A stretch of 64,000 nt of DNA from ZC4RG30 sp963726085 (lineage in GTDB: Bacteria > Pseudomonadota > Gammaproteobacteria > Steroidobacterales > Steroidobacteraceae): NCBI GenBank assembly GCA_963726085.1, contig CAVSAR010000001.1, positions 682,001 to 746,000 of the forward strand, read 5' to 3'. Below the pieces are notes generated by a model that had not been told where the DNA came from, made no database searches, and worked only from the letters and a program-made list of their open reading frames with translations. A program made the translations under genes and the position numbers. Shown one piece after another: positions 46,033 to 54,432 of this stretch (its first letter is position 1; each line of letters opens with the position of its first letter).

Positions 46033-46584
46033 CTACGCCACCGGGAAGACCGGTCCCGCCGCATCGCCAGACAGGTGTCGCGCAATAGCCTCGAGCATCC
46101 GCTGAACGGATCGCCTGATATTGGGATCTTCAAGCATGGAGTGCTCGGTCTTATGAATTCCGAGCAGCGGAATAGATACGGACGCGTCCTCGATTATCAC
46201 CGTGGACATCGTTTGCAAGATTTCGCGCAGTGAATCGTACGCATGGTGCGCTCGCGGCGAAGTATTGATGAGCGCAATCGGCTTATGCACCGTTCCCTCG
46301 TAGCTTACGAGCCAATCCAGCGCATTCTTCAGGACGCCGGAGATGCCGTGCGCATATTCCGGACTGGCGATCACAAGCGCCCCTGCGCGATGGATAGCGG
46401 ACCGGAAATCCAGTACGGGCCCCGGGGGCGACGCTTCCAGATCCGCATTGTAGGGCGGGATGTCGCCAAGTGCGCAGTAGACCGTCACGCTCATCGACGC
46501 GGGCGCACGCTGGGCCACGCATCGGCAGAAGGCGGCGTTAATGGAGGAGGTGCGCAGACTTCCAGGGATTGCGAGAATATTCAT
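46033..46584 (-). CDS. NADPH-dependent FMN reductase family protein
   Basis: A 183-residue flavodoxin-fold oxidoreductase. ILAIPGSLRTSSINAAF binds the FMN phosphate, and SPEYAHGISGVLKNALDWLVS is the signature of the YhdA/azoreductase/chromate-reductase group. ALINTSPRAHHAYDSLREIL follows, and the length is family-typical. It likely reduces quinones, azo dyes or metals with NAD(P)H. The next unit downstream, the DUF998 gene, begins 73 bp after its stop. Confidence 0.9.
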   Translation of the reverse strand: MNILAIPGSLRTSSINAAFCRCVAQRAPASMSVTVYCALGDIPPYNADLEASPPGPVLDFRSAIHRAGALVIASPEYAHGISGVLKNALDWLVSYEGTVHKPIALINTSPRAHHAYDSLREILQTMSTVIIEDASVSIPLLGIHKTEHSMLEDPNIRRSVQRMLEAIARHLSGDAAGPVFPVA

Positions 46585-46697
46585 GACGTCGCGCGGCGCG
46601 CTTCAGCTGTCAAACACGAAGGTGTTGGCACGCCGGCGCGCATCACCTGCGCGGGCGTAGGGCCCCTCCTGGGGCGGATATCTGCTGGTGGCATGCC

Positions 46698-47072
46698 CTA
46701 CGCCTTGGAGTATTCCGCGACATGCCACAACACACCCGTGGGGTCGCATAGATACAGCACCCGGATTCCCCACGGCTGCATCTGGGGTTCCTTGACAAGG
46801 CCAAGGCCGTACTTCTCCTTGAGGCCCAGCGCCTGGATGTGCCGCCACCAGGCATCGAGGTCCTCAACGTTGAGGGCCATCATGAAGTTCTCGGCGTGCT
46901 CCTTCACATAAAACTTCTGGAGGATGATGCCACAGCCATCGACCTCCATGCCGCAGGCGCTGTCGTCGCCCCAGATCTGCTGAAAGCCCAGGTCCTGGTA
47001 AAACCTGCGTGACACGTCGAGGTCTTTGGCGGGAATGAATGCACGAATGGACAGGGCTTTGCTACGCGACAT
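46698..47072 (-). CDS. VOC-superfamily (glyoxalase-like) protein
   Basis: A 124-residue cytoplasmic protein of the vicinal-oxygen-chelate fold: RAFIPAKDLDVSRRFYQDLGFQQIWGDDSACGMEVDGCGIILQ and WRHIQALGLKEKYG...WGIRVLYLCDPTGVLWHVAEY. Two beta-alpha-beta-beta-beta units are visible, as in bleomycin-resistance/glyoxalase proteins, but the metal ligands are incomplete, so binding or resistance is as likely as catalysis. I prefer the ATG giving MSRSKALS; a GTG three codons upstream also has a ribosome site nearby. Confidence 0.87.
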   Translation of the reverse strand: MSRSKALSIRAFIPAKDLDVSRRFYQDLGFQQIWGDDSACGMEVDGCGIILQKFYVKEHAENFMMALNVEDLDAWWRHIQALGLKEKYGLGLVKEPQMQPWGIRVLYLCDPTGVLWHVAEYSKA

Positions 47073-47305
47073 TGCGGGCACCTATAGCCAACACGGCCAC
47101 TTGATAGCCGAGGATGGACTCGCGGGCAGGAAAGCCGCATAACATTCCCGTTCAGCTGCACACAACCGGTCGCTGGCCTCGCGAACGGGCGTGCGTTGCC
47201 TGAGCGCCGAAATGCATCCCCCGCAGACAGGCATTTTACAGCCGCCGAACTGTTGCGCGGGCTTGGCAGGCCCCATGGCCCCGGCATGCTTCTGGCGGAC
47301 CCATG

Positions 47306-47656
47306 CTAGAGAAGCTCCACTCCGAAACGCCGAACCACCAAAGCCAGCAGAAAGAAGCACAGCACGGTCAACGCAGCGCTGGCACCCAGTGACGGCCAAA
47401 ATCCAATTCTTGCCAGGATGGTCGGAAATAGCAGAAACATCGGGAGTGTGGGCAGGACGTACCAAAACGTGTAGCCGGCGACTTCGCCGACCTTTGACTG
47501 CGGCTGCCCTTCAACATGCATCCACACCAGCGCGAACACAGTCAATAACGGCAGCGCTGCGATCAGCCCACCGAGTCGACCGCTGCGTTTGGCCATTTCG
47601 GAAATAAGGACCACCATTGCGGCGGTTAGTGCGTATTTCGCGATAAGCCAAGGCAT
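47306..47656 (-). CDS. DUF3147 family membrane protein
   Basis: A 116-residue membrane protein with four segments: WLIAKYALTAAMVVLISEMAKRS, LGGLIAALPLLTVFALVWMHVEG, TFWYVLPTLPMFLLFPTIL and LGASAALTVLCFFLLALVV. The order and the GGLIAALPL block match DUF3147 (YdhP/KinB-linked small membrane proteins), of unknown function. The ATG giving MPWLIAKY is preferred over an upstream start. A long spacer (233 bp) separates it from the VOC gene. Confidence 0.82.
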   Translation of the reverse strand: MPWLIAKYALTAAMVVLISEMAKRSGRLGGLIAALPLLTVFALVWMHVEGQPQSKVGEVAGYTFWYVLPTLPMFLLFPTILARIGFWPSLGASAALTVLCFFLLALVVRRFGVELL

Positions 47657-47806
47657 GGGGAGCCGGCGGCCTATTAGCCCAGGCCGACCGGCCAAACTTG
47701 GAGCGACTCGCGCGAGTTCAAGTCCCGCGATGGCTCGCGGCGCCCTCGCCCGCGACCAAACAGGCCATCAACCCCGGCTCGTTGCAACGGAGTATTACCC
47801 AACTGC

Positions 47807-48196
47807 CTATCCAAATAGCCACCCATGAAGCAACCGACCCGGGGTAAAGATCGCAAACGCCCCCGCTAACAACAAAGCACCAACGTACACCCCGATGATG
47901 CTTCCTTTGTGCGCCCTGATGTCGCCGCGCCTAGCCGCAAAATACGCCCGCGGAATGAAGATTGCCACCGGGATTACAAACAGGTGATTGAACCCAAAGT
48001 GGCCAAGGATCCTGGTTCCACCGCCAGCCGACATGAACAGGGATATGAAGGCAGTACTGAGCATGAGAATCATGAACAGTTTCCCGAGCATTCGATGCCG
48101 AGGCGTGCCCTTCTGGTTGGCGAGAATGTAGGTACCGACAAGGAAGGCCGGCACGACCGTGGCAAGGTGCAGATACGTGAGGATGGCATACGACAT
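47807..48196 (-). CDS. DUF2306 family membrane protein
   Basis: A 129-residue membrane protein with four segments: ILTYLHLATVVPAFLVGTYIL, MLGKLFMILMLSTAFISLFM, FNHLFVIPVAIFIPRAYFAA and IIGVYVGALLLAGAFAIF. The pattern LHLATVVPAFLVGTY...KGTPRHRMLGK..., then R..HK near the end, matches the DUF2306 family; the conserved histidines could bind haem or metal. The function is unknown. A TTG two codons upstream is an alternative start. Confidence 0.84.
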   Translation of the reverse strand: MSYAILTYLHLATVVPAFLVGTYILANQKGTPRHRMLGKLFMILMLSTAFISLFMSAGGGTRILGHFGFNHLFVIPVAIFIPRAYFAARRGDIRAHKGSIIGVYVGALLLAGAFAIFTPGRLLHGWLFG

Positions 48197-48202
48197 CGGC
48201 AA

Positions 48203-48625
48203 TTGGTCGGCTAGCGGCCCGCTTTAGCGCCGTCGGGCTGAGCTTTCAGCGGCGCGAAGGGACAGTTGTGCACGCCATCGCGCCTCATCTTTGAGAAACT
48301 TCTTTGTAGGCCTGACTCTTCATCTTTGTCCAGCGAAAGCCGCGGAAGATTGGGGGCTGCGCCCGGGCGTGCCGCCTGCGCCCCAGGAGCAAGTCGATCC
48401 CAAGCGCCCCGATGCCCGGCGCGATTGCCTGGCGCAAGGCACAAACATCGGGGCTGGGTTACAGCGCGCCCAACCGGCGGCAGCGCTTGGAATCGAGTGA
48501 CTTGTGTCGCGGCGCCTGTACCAGGCGCGCAATTTTCAGTGGCCATGACACACGCCCTTAGGCGATCATGTGCATACGCGACGAACCAATCATGAAAACC
48601 CCTCAAGGGGTCTGATCGCAGCAGC
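48203..48625. other. 423-bp non-coding stretch
   Basis: No supported gene. It contains the palindrome CTGAGCTTTCAG and surrounding GCGCC inverted repeats near 48228-48256, and ACCCCT/AGGGGT at 48598-48611, just before the next ATG. On the minus strand that last one is followed by TTTT and resembles a short terminator; on the plus strand it could hold the start region of the SEC-C gene in a hairpin. Confidence 0.4.
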
Positions 48626-49606
48626 ATGCAGATACTCGACGAACAAACAGCGTTAATTCTGTGCTTTACAGGCGGCGTGGCATTACAAGCCGTTGTGCTG
48701 ATGCGCGGGAGCTGGAACTGGGGAAAGTTCGGCTTGTGCGCTGTGATCGGCCTCTTGGGGTTCGTTCCGGGCCGCCACGAGAGTCAGTACGAGCCGACCG
48801 TTCACGCACTTATCTGCATCGGGTTGTTTTCGTTCTCCTTTGCGAGCTCGTTCAAGGACCAGATACTCCCGGTCATCACAGACAAGATCCTACTTTCCTA
48901 CACATTGGTGTTCTGGTTCGCGTTCTTCACGTACTACTTCAACGGCACCAAAGCGGACCTCATCATCCTCGTGCTTCTGCTGGTGCCCAGCCTTGCAACC
49001 GTCCTGGTTGCGTTTTTCAGGCCGAAGCTTGGCTTCGCGGGAAAGCTGGTGCTCTACGGCTGGTTTTTGACGACTCTGGTCTGCATTGGTTTGTTTCAGT
49101 TCCCCTTCCGCCACCTCACGCTGTTTCTATCCGGGCATAACCCGCCGTGGCTAACGCCGGCCGATGCCCTGGTCTCCGGCATGGCATTCCTCTACCTGGC
49201 AGTAAACCTCGCCTATATCTACCTGCTGATACCGATACCTGCCAGGAGCCAATCCTTCGAAAACCGGATGCAGGAATGGCACCAGCTTACGGATCAAATG
49301 ACGCACCGAGTGCTCGATGACAACCCTTCCCGCCAACAGGTGATACTCCTGGTGCTCCTCGAAGGAGGGGCGCTGCTGCTCATACATCTCTTTCATTGGG
49401 TACCGGAAGCCCTGGCCATCAATGCCCTGGTCATTCTCCCTGGCCTGCTAATCCTTCGACCCGGATCAAGACTGGCGCAGGCGGTTGCAGCCGATGAATA
49501 CGCCGCCCACGGCTACAGCACGGCGATGATTGGTCGCAACGACCCATGCCCCTGCGGAAGCGGCAAGAAATACAAGCATTGTCACGGCAGCAACACTGCG
49601 AGCTGA
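48626..49606 (+). CDS. Polytopic membrane protein with C-terminal SEC-C zinc motif
   Basis: A 326-residue protein with about eight membrane segments (residues ~8-250), e.g. LICIGLFSFSFASSFKD, LVFWFAFFTYYF, LIILVLLLVPSLATVLVAFF, LYLAVNLAYIYLLIPI and VILLVLLEGGALLLIHLF. A soluble tail ends in IGRNDPCPCGSGKKYKHCHG, a complete SEC-C/MetRS-like zinc motif (CPC...HC). SEC-C tags occur on SecA and many cytoplasmic proteins; fusion to this membrane domain, which I do not recognise, is unusual. GC is lower than in the core genes. The ATG has GCAGCAGC upstream rather than a clear ribosome site. Confidence 0.83.
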   Translation: MQILDEQTALILCFTGGVALQAVVLMRGSWNWGKFGLCAVIGLLGFVPGRHESQYEPTVHALICIGLFSFSFASSFKDQILPVITDKILLSYTLVFWFAFFTYYFNGTKADLIILVLLLVPSLATVLVAFFRPKLGFAGKLVLYGWFLTTLVCIGLFQFPFRHLTLFLSGHNPPWLTPADALVSGMAFLYLAVNLAYIYLLIPIPARSQSFENRMQEWHQLTDQMTHRVLDDNPSRQQVILLVLLEGGALLLIHLFHWVPEALAINALVILPGLLILRPGSRLAQAVAADEYAAHGYSTAMIGRNDPCPCGSGKKYKHCHGSNTAS

Positions 49607-49797
49607 GTTTCCGCTCGATTTGCTACAAATCTCGACTTCGACTGGCGACGACCTTGGTCCATCGTGGGTGCCAGCTGCGGTCGGTCAGGCGCATCGTTGA
49701 AATGAATATCGAGATTTGGAGGAAGTCATGAATCAGGTTTTCGACACGCGCACCGCACGGTGCGCCGGCCTGTTCAGCACCCCAGTACCCTGTGGGT

Positions 49798-50133
49798 ATG
49801 GGAGAGCGTCGGGCGAAGAATCGGCCCAGCCGCACGCTGGCTGGGGCACACGGCCTGCTGGCCGGCAGGGATTTCCTCGTGCAGACATCTGAACAGATCG
49901 AGCAGCTACAGGAGCGGCTGCGACAGCTCAAAGCCCGCCAGGCCATGGTGGATGCACGGCGGCGATCGCTTGAAGCACAGCGCGCGCGAAAGGCCGACCT
50001 GCGACGCAAACATCTGGTGGGTGCGCTTGTGTTGGCCAAGGTGGAGCAAGGGGTGCTCCCCGAGTCCCAGCTTCGCGGCTGGCTCGATGCGACGCTGCAA
50101 GGGTCCTATGATCGTGGATTATTCGACTTGTAG
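49798..50133 (+). CDS. Conjugal transfer TraD/MobC-like small protein
   Basis: An ~111-residue protein with a central coiled coil (SEQIEQLQERLRQLKARQAMVDARRRSLEAQRARKAD). Its end, RRKHLVGALVLAKVEQGVLPESQLRGWLDATLQGSYDRGLFDL, matches the short TraD/mobilisation-protein family found next to relaxases on integrative and plasmid elements. No relaxase is in this window, so it looks like a relic. A GTG at 49878 (VQTSEQIEQ) may be the native start. A GGAGG-preceded frame MNQVFDTRTARCAG at 49728 reads through the same DNA in another frame for 54 codons and is probably not a gene. Confidence 0.68.
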   Translation: MGERRAKNRPSRTLAGAHGLLAGRDFLVQTSEQIEQLQERLRQLKARQAMVDARRRSLEAQRARKADLRRKHLVGALVLAKVEQGVLPESQLRGWLDATLQGSYDRGLFDL

Positions 50134-50331
50134 ACTCGATAGCTCAGAGGTTTTCAGCTGACCGGACCGGGCTCATGCGCTGCGGCCCCTGCCCGTCGAA
50201 CCTGACAAGACCGCAATTGCAAAGCGGAAATCTTGGGCGCGCGAGTGCTGGGCCCACCCACGGGTACTAGGGTCAGGTAGATCTCAATGCGCCACACCAG
50301 GGGATGCGATCAATCGCACCGATCAACATGA

Positions 50332-51639
50332 TCACGACGGATTCTCGAGGCTGAATACTTCATTCTCGTCGTCGTAGGCAAAGGCCTCCGCATAGCGCGC
50401 CAGTGAGATCACCGCCCGCAGCGTCTGGTCGGCTGCCGCCTCGTCCATGAAGTCTTCCATTTCGTCTGTGAAACGGCGTTTGGGGGCTTTGTGTGACGCA
50501 CGCTCGTCCAGGACGCGACGAATGTGAGCGGCCAGGGGCACGTAGGTCAGGAGCTGCCGGGAAAAGAGGCTCTTGCGCGCATCGACGGCGGCATTGGCGA
50601 ATTCCTTGCCGCTGTCGGTCAGGCGGATATCGCCGCCCTCCACTTCCGCAAACCGCATCATCTGCAGCGTCTCGGCCACCGGAAACAGTTCGTCGATCTC
50701 CATCACCAGGTCTGAGGCGATCTCCGGCAGGTCGGCCTTGCCGTTGTAGGGCGGGCCGGCCAGGGCTTCCATAAGACCGGCCAGCAGGTTCGACGAAACC
50801 CTCGGCAGCACGCTGCCGATCCCCAGTCCCGGGAATCGCTCCTCCCGCCCCGGTTCGGCCGCCGGGGCCAGGGGCTTAGCGGTCATCTCCACATAGATCC
50901 GTTCGACCAGTTCGCGAAATGAAGGATCGAGGCGATTTCGGGGTTGGGGCAGCTTTACTTCGATGTCAGACAGGATGCGTCCCGGGTTGCTGCCGAACAG
51001 GAGGATGCGATCGCACATCAGCGCGGCTTCCTCAATGTTGTGGGTCACGAGGATGACGCCCTTGATGGGCATGCGACCCTCGCACCACAGGTCAAGGAAG
51101 TCCGTGCGCAGGGTTTCCGCGGTCAGTACATCCAGTGCGGAAAACGGTTCATCCATGAGCAGGATATTGGGATGGACTACCAGTGCGCGGGCGAAACCGA
51201 TGCGCTGGCGCATACCCCCCGACAGTTCGCGTGGGTAGGCGGACTCGAAGCCATCCAGGCCGATCATGTCGATGGCGGCCAGGGAGCGCTTGCGGATTTC
51301 GGGCTTCGGTAGCCGCTGGGCTTCGAGGCCGAGCGACACGTTCTCCAGCACGGTGAGCCAGGGAAATACGGCAAAGCTCTGGAATACCATGGCAACCCCG
51401 TCCGGGGGACCATCGATGGCCGCGCCCATGTAGCTCAGCGTGCCGGCATTCGGGGTCGATAGGCCGGCAATGAGACGCAGCAACGTGGACTTGCCCGAGC
51501 CGGATCGCCCCAGTAGCCCAACGATCTGGCCCTCGTTCAACAGCAGGTTCACGCCGTCGAGTACAAGCAGTTCGCCCCCGTCTGGCTTGGGAAAGGACTT
51601 GCGCACGCCCTCGATCAACAGCAATGCCGGGTTATTCAT
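50332..51639 (-). CDS. ABC transporter ATP-binding protein with C-terminal auxiliary domain
   Basis: A 435-residue cytoplasmic ATPase of the nitrate/sulfonate/taurine importer class. Walker A GLLGRSGSGKSTLLRLIAG, Q-loop VFQSFAVFPWL, signature LSGGMRQRIGFARAL, Walker B ILLMDEPFSALD and switch THNIEEA are intact (~1-260). The extra ~170 residues form the AAA-associated (ABC auxiliary, PF09821-type) domain: GRVSSNLLAGLMEAL-like start, KADLPEIASDLVMEIDELFPVAETLQMMRFAEVEGGDIRLTDSGKEF. It pairs with the permease gene 12 bp upstream; no periplasmic binding protein is present. Confidence 0.92.
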   Translation of the reverse strand: MNNPALLLIEGVRKSFPKPDGGELLVLDGVNLLLNEGQIVGLLGRSGSGKSTLLRLIAGLSTPNAGTLSYMGAAIDGPPDGVAMVFQSFAVFPWLTVLENVSLGLEAQRLPKPEIRKRSLAAIDMIGLDGFESAYPRELSGGMRQRIGFARALVVHPNILLMDEPFSALDVLTAETLRTDFLDLWCEGRMPIKGVILVTHNIEEAALMCDRILLFGSNPGRILSDIEVKLPQPRNRLDPSFRELVERIYVEMTAKPLAPAAEPGREERFPGLGIGSVLPRVSSNLLAGLMEALAGPPYNGKADLPEIASDLVMEIDELFPVAETLQMMRFAEVEGGDIRLTDSGKEFANAAVDARKSLFSRQLLTYVPLAAHIRRVLDERASHKAPKRRFTDEMEDFMDEAAADQTLRAVISLARYAEAFAYDDENEVFSLENPS

Positions 51640-51651
51640 TTGAAAACCTTG

Positions 51652-53373
51652 TCAGGTGAGCCGGAACTTGCGTTCCGCAAAGTAGTACAGCGGACGCCAG
51701 AAGAATCGGTTGATGGCTACGACAAACAGACTCATCGTGGCGATGCCCAGCACGATGCGGTGGTAGTTGCCGGCGGCCGTGGCCTCGGCGATGTAGGCCC
51801 CGAGACCGTGCGCCTGAATCTTCGCGCCCCTCCAGCTGGCAAACTCCGCGACGATAGCCGCGTTCCATGAGCCACCGGAGGCCGTGATCGCTCCCGTCAC
51901 GTAGAACGGCAGCACTCCAGGCAAGGCAACCTTGCGCCACCACAGCCAACCGCGCACGCCGAAGTTCTGGGACACGTAGCGCAGCTCTGCGGGCATGGAG
52001 GAAGCACCGGCAATGACGTTGAAGAGGATGTACCACTGGGTGCCGAGGATCATCAGCGGGCTCAGCCACAGGTCAGGGTTGAGCTTCCAGGTAACGATGC
52101 CGTAGACGGCCACGGGGAACAGCAGATTCGCCGGGAATGCCGCCAGAAACTGGGCAATGGGCTGCACGATCTGGGTGGCGCGTGGCCGCAGGCCGACCCA
52201 GACGCCGATCGGTACCCACACCAGGCTGGCCAGGGCTATCAGGATGCACACCCGCAGCATGGTCAGCAGGGCCAAACCTGCAACCTGCAGCGCTTCGGCC
52301 ACGGTGGTGTTGGCGATGAGGATCGAGCCTATATGCCAGATCGCCAATGCGACGACGGCGAGCACGAGCGCAAACCACAGCTTGTCGCGGCGACTGTCGT
52401 TGCGCGCGGCCACAGGCTTGGCAATTTCCTGCGGCTTGGAGGCCACACGACTGGTCACCCTCACCGCTTCATGAAAGACCAGGGTCAGCGCCCCGATGAG
52501 GCGAGATCGGCGCATCATCGTCAGCGCCCAGGACTGGGGAATGCGCGCGCTGGGATCCTGCTCTACGCGGAAGCGGTCGACCCATGCGATCAGGGGTCGG
52601 AACAGCAACTGATCGTAGACCAGGATGACGATGAGCATGGTCGCGATTGCCCAGCCGATCGCGCGCAGGTTGCCCTGCTCGATGGCCAGCGCGATGTACG
52701 AGCCCATGCCGGGCAATGCGACCGAGGTGTGCCCGACGCTGATGGCCTCGGAGGCGACCACGAAGAACCAGCCGCCGGACATGGACATCATCATGTTCCA
52801 GACCAGCGCGGGCAGCGCGAAGGGGACTTCCAACTGCCAGAAGCGCATCCAGGGGGACAGCCGGAATGAGTCGGCAGCCTCGCGCAGTTCGACCGGCACG
52901 GTACGCAGGGACTGGTAGAAGCTGAAGGCCATGTTCCAGGCCTGGCTGGTAAAGATCGCGAAAATGGCCGCGAACTCGGCCCCGAGCACCCGGCCCGGAA
53001 CCAGCGCCATGAAGAACACCACCGTGACGGAGATGAACCCCAGGATCGGCACCGACTGCAGAATGTCGAGCATCGGGACCAGCAGTTTCTCGGCGCGCTC
53101 GCTCTTGGCGGCCCAGGTCGCGTAGGTGAGGGTGAAAACCATCGACAGGGCCAGCGCCGCGAACATCCGCAAGGTGGTACGGGCCGCGTACTGTGGCAAG
53201 TAGACCGGGTCGAGCGACAGCGGTACCGCGTCGAGGGTGGACAGCGGAGCCAACAGCCCGCGACTGGCCTCGCCGAGGAAAACTACCAGACCGATAACCA
53301 CGACGAGCGCAGCGAAGTCCCAGCGGGTGACCAGGTCACGCACGAAGGCAAAGGAGTCGGTCCGCTCAGTCAT
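51652..53373 (-). CDS. ABC transporter permease, two fused permease domains
   Basis: Inner-membrane subunit of 573 residues. Two tandem BPD_transp_1 domains, each with the EAA-type loop: EAADSFRLSPWMRFWQLEVPFALPALVWN (~150-185) and a second around YVSQNFGVRGWLWWRKVALPGVLPFYVTGAIT (~465-500). About 10-12 segments in all. This duplicated arrangement is typical of the partner of auxiliary-domain ATPases of the nitrate/sulfonate class. The substrate is unknown. The ATG has no strong ribosome site. Confidence 0.9.
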   Translation of the reverse strand: MTERTDSFAFVRDLVTRWDFAALVVVIGLVVFLGEASRGLLAPLSTLDAVPLSLDPVYLPQYAARTTLRMFAALALSMVFTLTYATWAAKSERAEKLLVPMLDILQSVPILGFISVTVVFFMALVPGRVLGAEFAAIFAIFTSQAWNMAFSFYQSLRTVPVELREAADSFRLSPWMRFWQLEVPFALPALVWNMMMSMSGGWFFVVASEAISVGHTSVALPGMGSYIALAIEQGNLRAIGWAIATMLIVILVYDQLLFRPLIAWVDRFRVEQDPSARIPQSWALTMMRRSRLIGALTLVFHEAVRVTSRVASKPQEIAKPVAARNDSRRDKLWFALVLAVVALAIWHIGSILIANTTVAEALQVAGLALLTMLRVCILIALASLVWVPIGVWVGLRPRATQIVQPIAQFLAAFPANLLFPVAVYGIVTWKLNPDLWLSPLMILGTQWYILFNVIAGASSMPAELRYVSQNFGVRGWLWWRKVALPGVLPFYVTGAITASGGSWNAAIVAEFASWRGAKIQAHGLGAYIAEATAAGNYHRIVLGIATMSLFVVAINRFFWRPLYYFAERKFRLT

Positions 53374-53804
53374 GGGGTAAGGCTTGATTGCGAAAGCGGC
53401 ATGTTAATCCCGATCAGCGCTCGTCCATGCCCCGATCGAGGCCGCGGCCAGGCTTTGTGTCATCAGGTCATATTTGAGCAAAGAATCTAGGGTAATGGGT
53501 CAGCCCGCTAGGCAGGCCGGCAGGTGATCGTAACGCGCGTGCTTGGGCACACCGCTTGATTCGCGCGCGTCAGCGTGGCGTCAGCCTTCGCCGGGTACCA
53601 CGCACACATTGGTCCAAGAAAGATCCAGCCGGCAGGTGCAGATGCTGCGCCAGCGACACGAGTCTGGAAATGCGCTACGAGGCTATATCCCGCAAGTCCT
53701 GGGGTTGAAGAAACCGGATGCCAAGGAACCAAGAGGCAGCGCCAGTGCCCCCTAATACGATCGACCGTGGCTACCCCAGTATTCAAGAGGTGGCTGTGCC
53801 GAGA
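53374..53804. other. 431-bp non-coding stretch
   Basis: No supported gene. A minus-strand frame from 53786 to 53508 is open but has poor codon pattern and no ribosome site. The stretch should hold the promoter of the ABC operon near its left end and the end of the TetR transcript at its right end; no clear boxes stand out. Confidence 0.45.
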
Positions 53805-54374
53805 TCATCTTGCGCTTCCCCCCAGTGCCTCGAACGCCGCAACAATCACCTCCGACGTGATCTGCTCAGGGGCCATGAAGTGCCCGAACATCAATCCCTC
53901 CGACATGGCGTGCGTTACGCGGACGAACTGGCCAATGGGCATGGGCAGATCGCTTTCGGGGATAAACTCCAGCAGCGCCTTTTCAATTTGCGCATAAATC
54001 CGTGCGTTTTCGCGCACAATGCGTTTGCGCATCCGGGCGTTGGACAGCGCGAACACCTGGAAGGAAGCCGCCCCGACTGCCATGGGAGCGCGCGCCTTTG
54101 CCGCCTGGGCAACTGCAATACCGATAATGCGCAGTTGCTCCTGGAGTCCGGCGCCTGGGCGCAATGGCGGCGTCACCGGCTGCCACAACGTTTCAATCAC
54201 TGCGAAGATCAGCTCCTCACGGTCGCGGAAGTTCCCGTAGATACTCCCCCGCGACAGCCCCACGCGCCCGGCCACCTCCTGCATGGACACTGCGTGGAAG
54301 CCTTTTTCACGAATGATGTCGCGCGCGGACTCGATCAATCGCGCCCGAGTGCGTTCCCGTTTTTCTTTTGCCAT
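53805..54374 (-). CDS. TetR-family transcriptional regulator
   Basis: A 189-residue repressor-type protein. The N-terminal helix-turn-helix is classic: RARLIESARDIIREKGFHAVSMQEVAGRVGLSRGSIYGNFRDREELIFAV. The ligand domain includes RMRKRIVRENARIYAQIEKALLEF and MSEGLMFGHFM. The ATG giving MAKEKRERTRARL is chosen over an upstream start that would run through the operator. It is divergent from an alpha/beta hydrolase with a perfect palindrome between them, so it probably represses both genes. Confidence 0.92.
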   Translation of the reverse strand: MAKEKRERTRARLIESARDIIREKGFHAVSMQEVAGRVGLSRGSIYGNFRDREELIFAVIETLWQPVTPPLRPGAGLQEQLRIIGIAVAQAAKARAPMAVGAASFQVFALSNARMRKRIVRENARIYAQIEKALLEFIPESDLPMPIGQFVRVTHAMSEGLMFGHFMAPEQITSEVIVAAFEALGGSAR

Positions 54375-54384
54375 TGCGGCTAAT

Positions 54385-54400
54385 AATACACTAGTGTATT
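54385..54400. promoter_or_regulatory. Perfect palindromic operator between TetR gene and hydrolase
   Basis: AATACACTAGTGTATT is a perfect 16-bp palindrome 10 bp upstream of the TetR ATG and 32 bp upstream of the hydrolase ATG. A weaker related repeat (ATAC-ACACAAG-TATT) follows at about 54403-54417. Position, symmetry and divergent layout suggest the TetR operator. Confidence 0.75.
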
Positions 54401-54432
54401 TTATACACACAAGTATTTTCCAAGGAACGAGA

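Noticed and set aside
53508..53786. Minus-strand frame of 92 codons between the ABC permease and TetR genes
   Set aside because: No ribosome site, irregular codon pattern and no recognisable domain.
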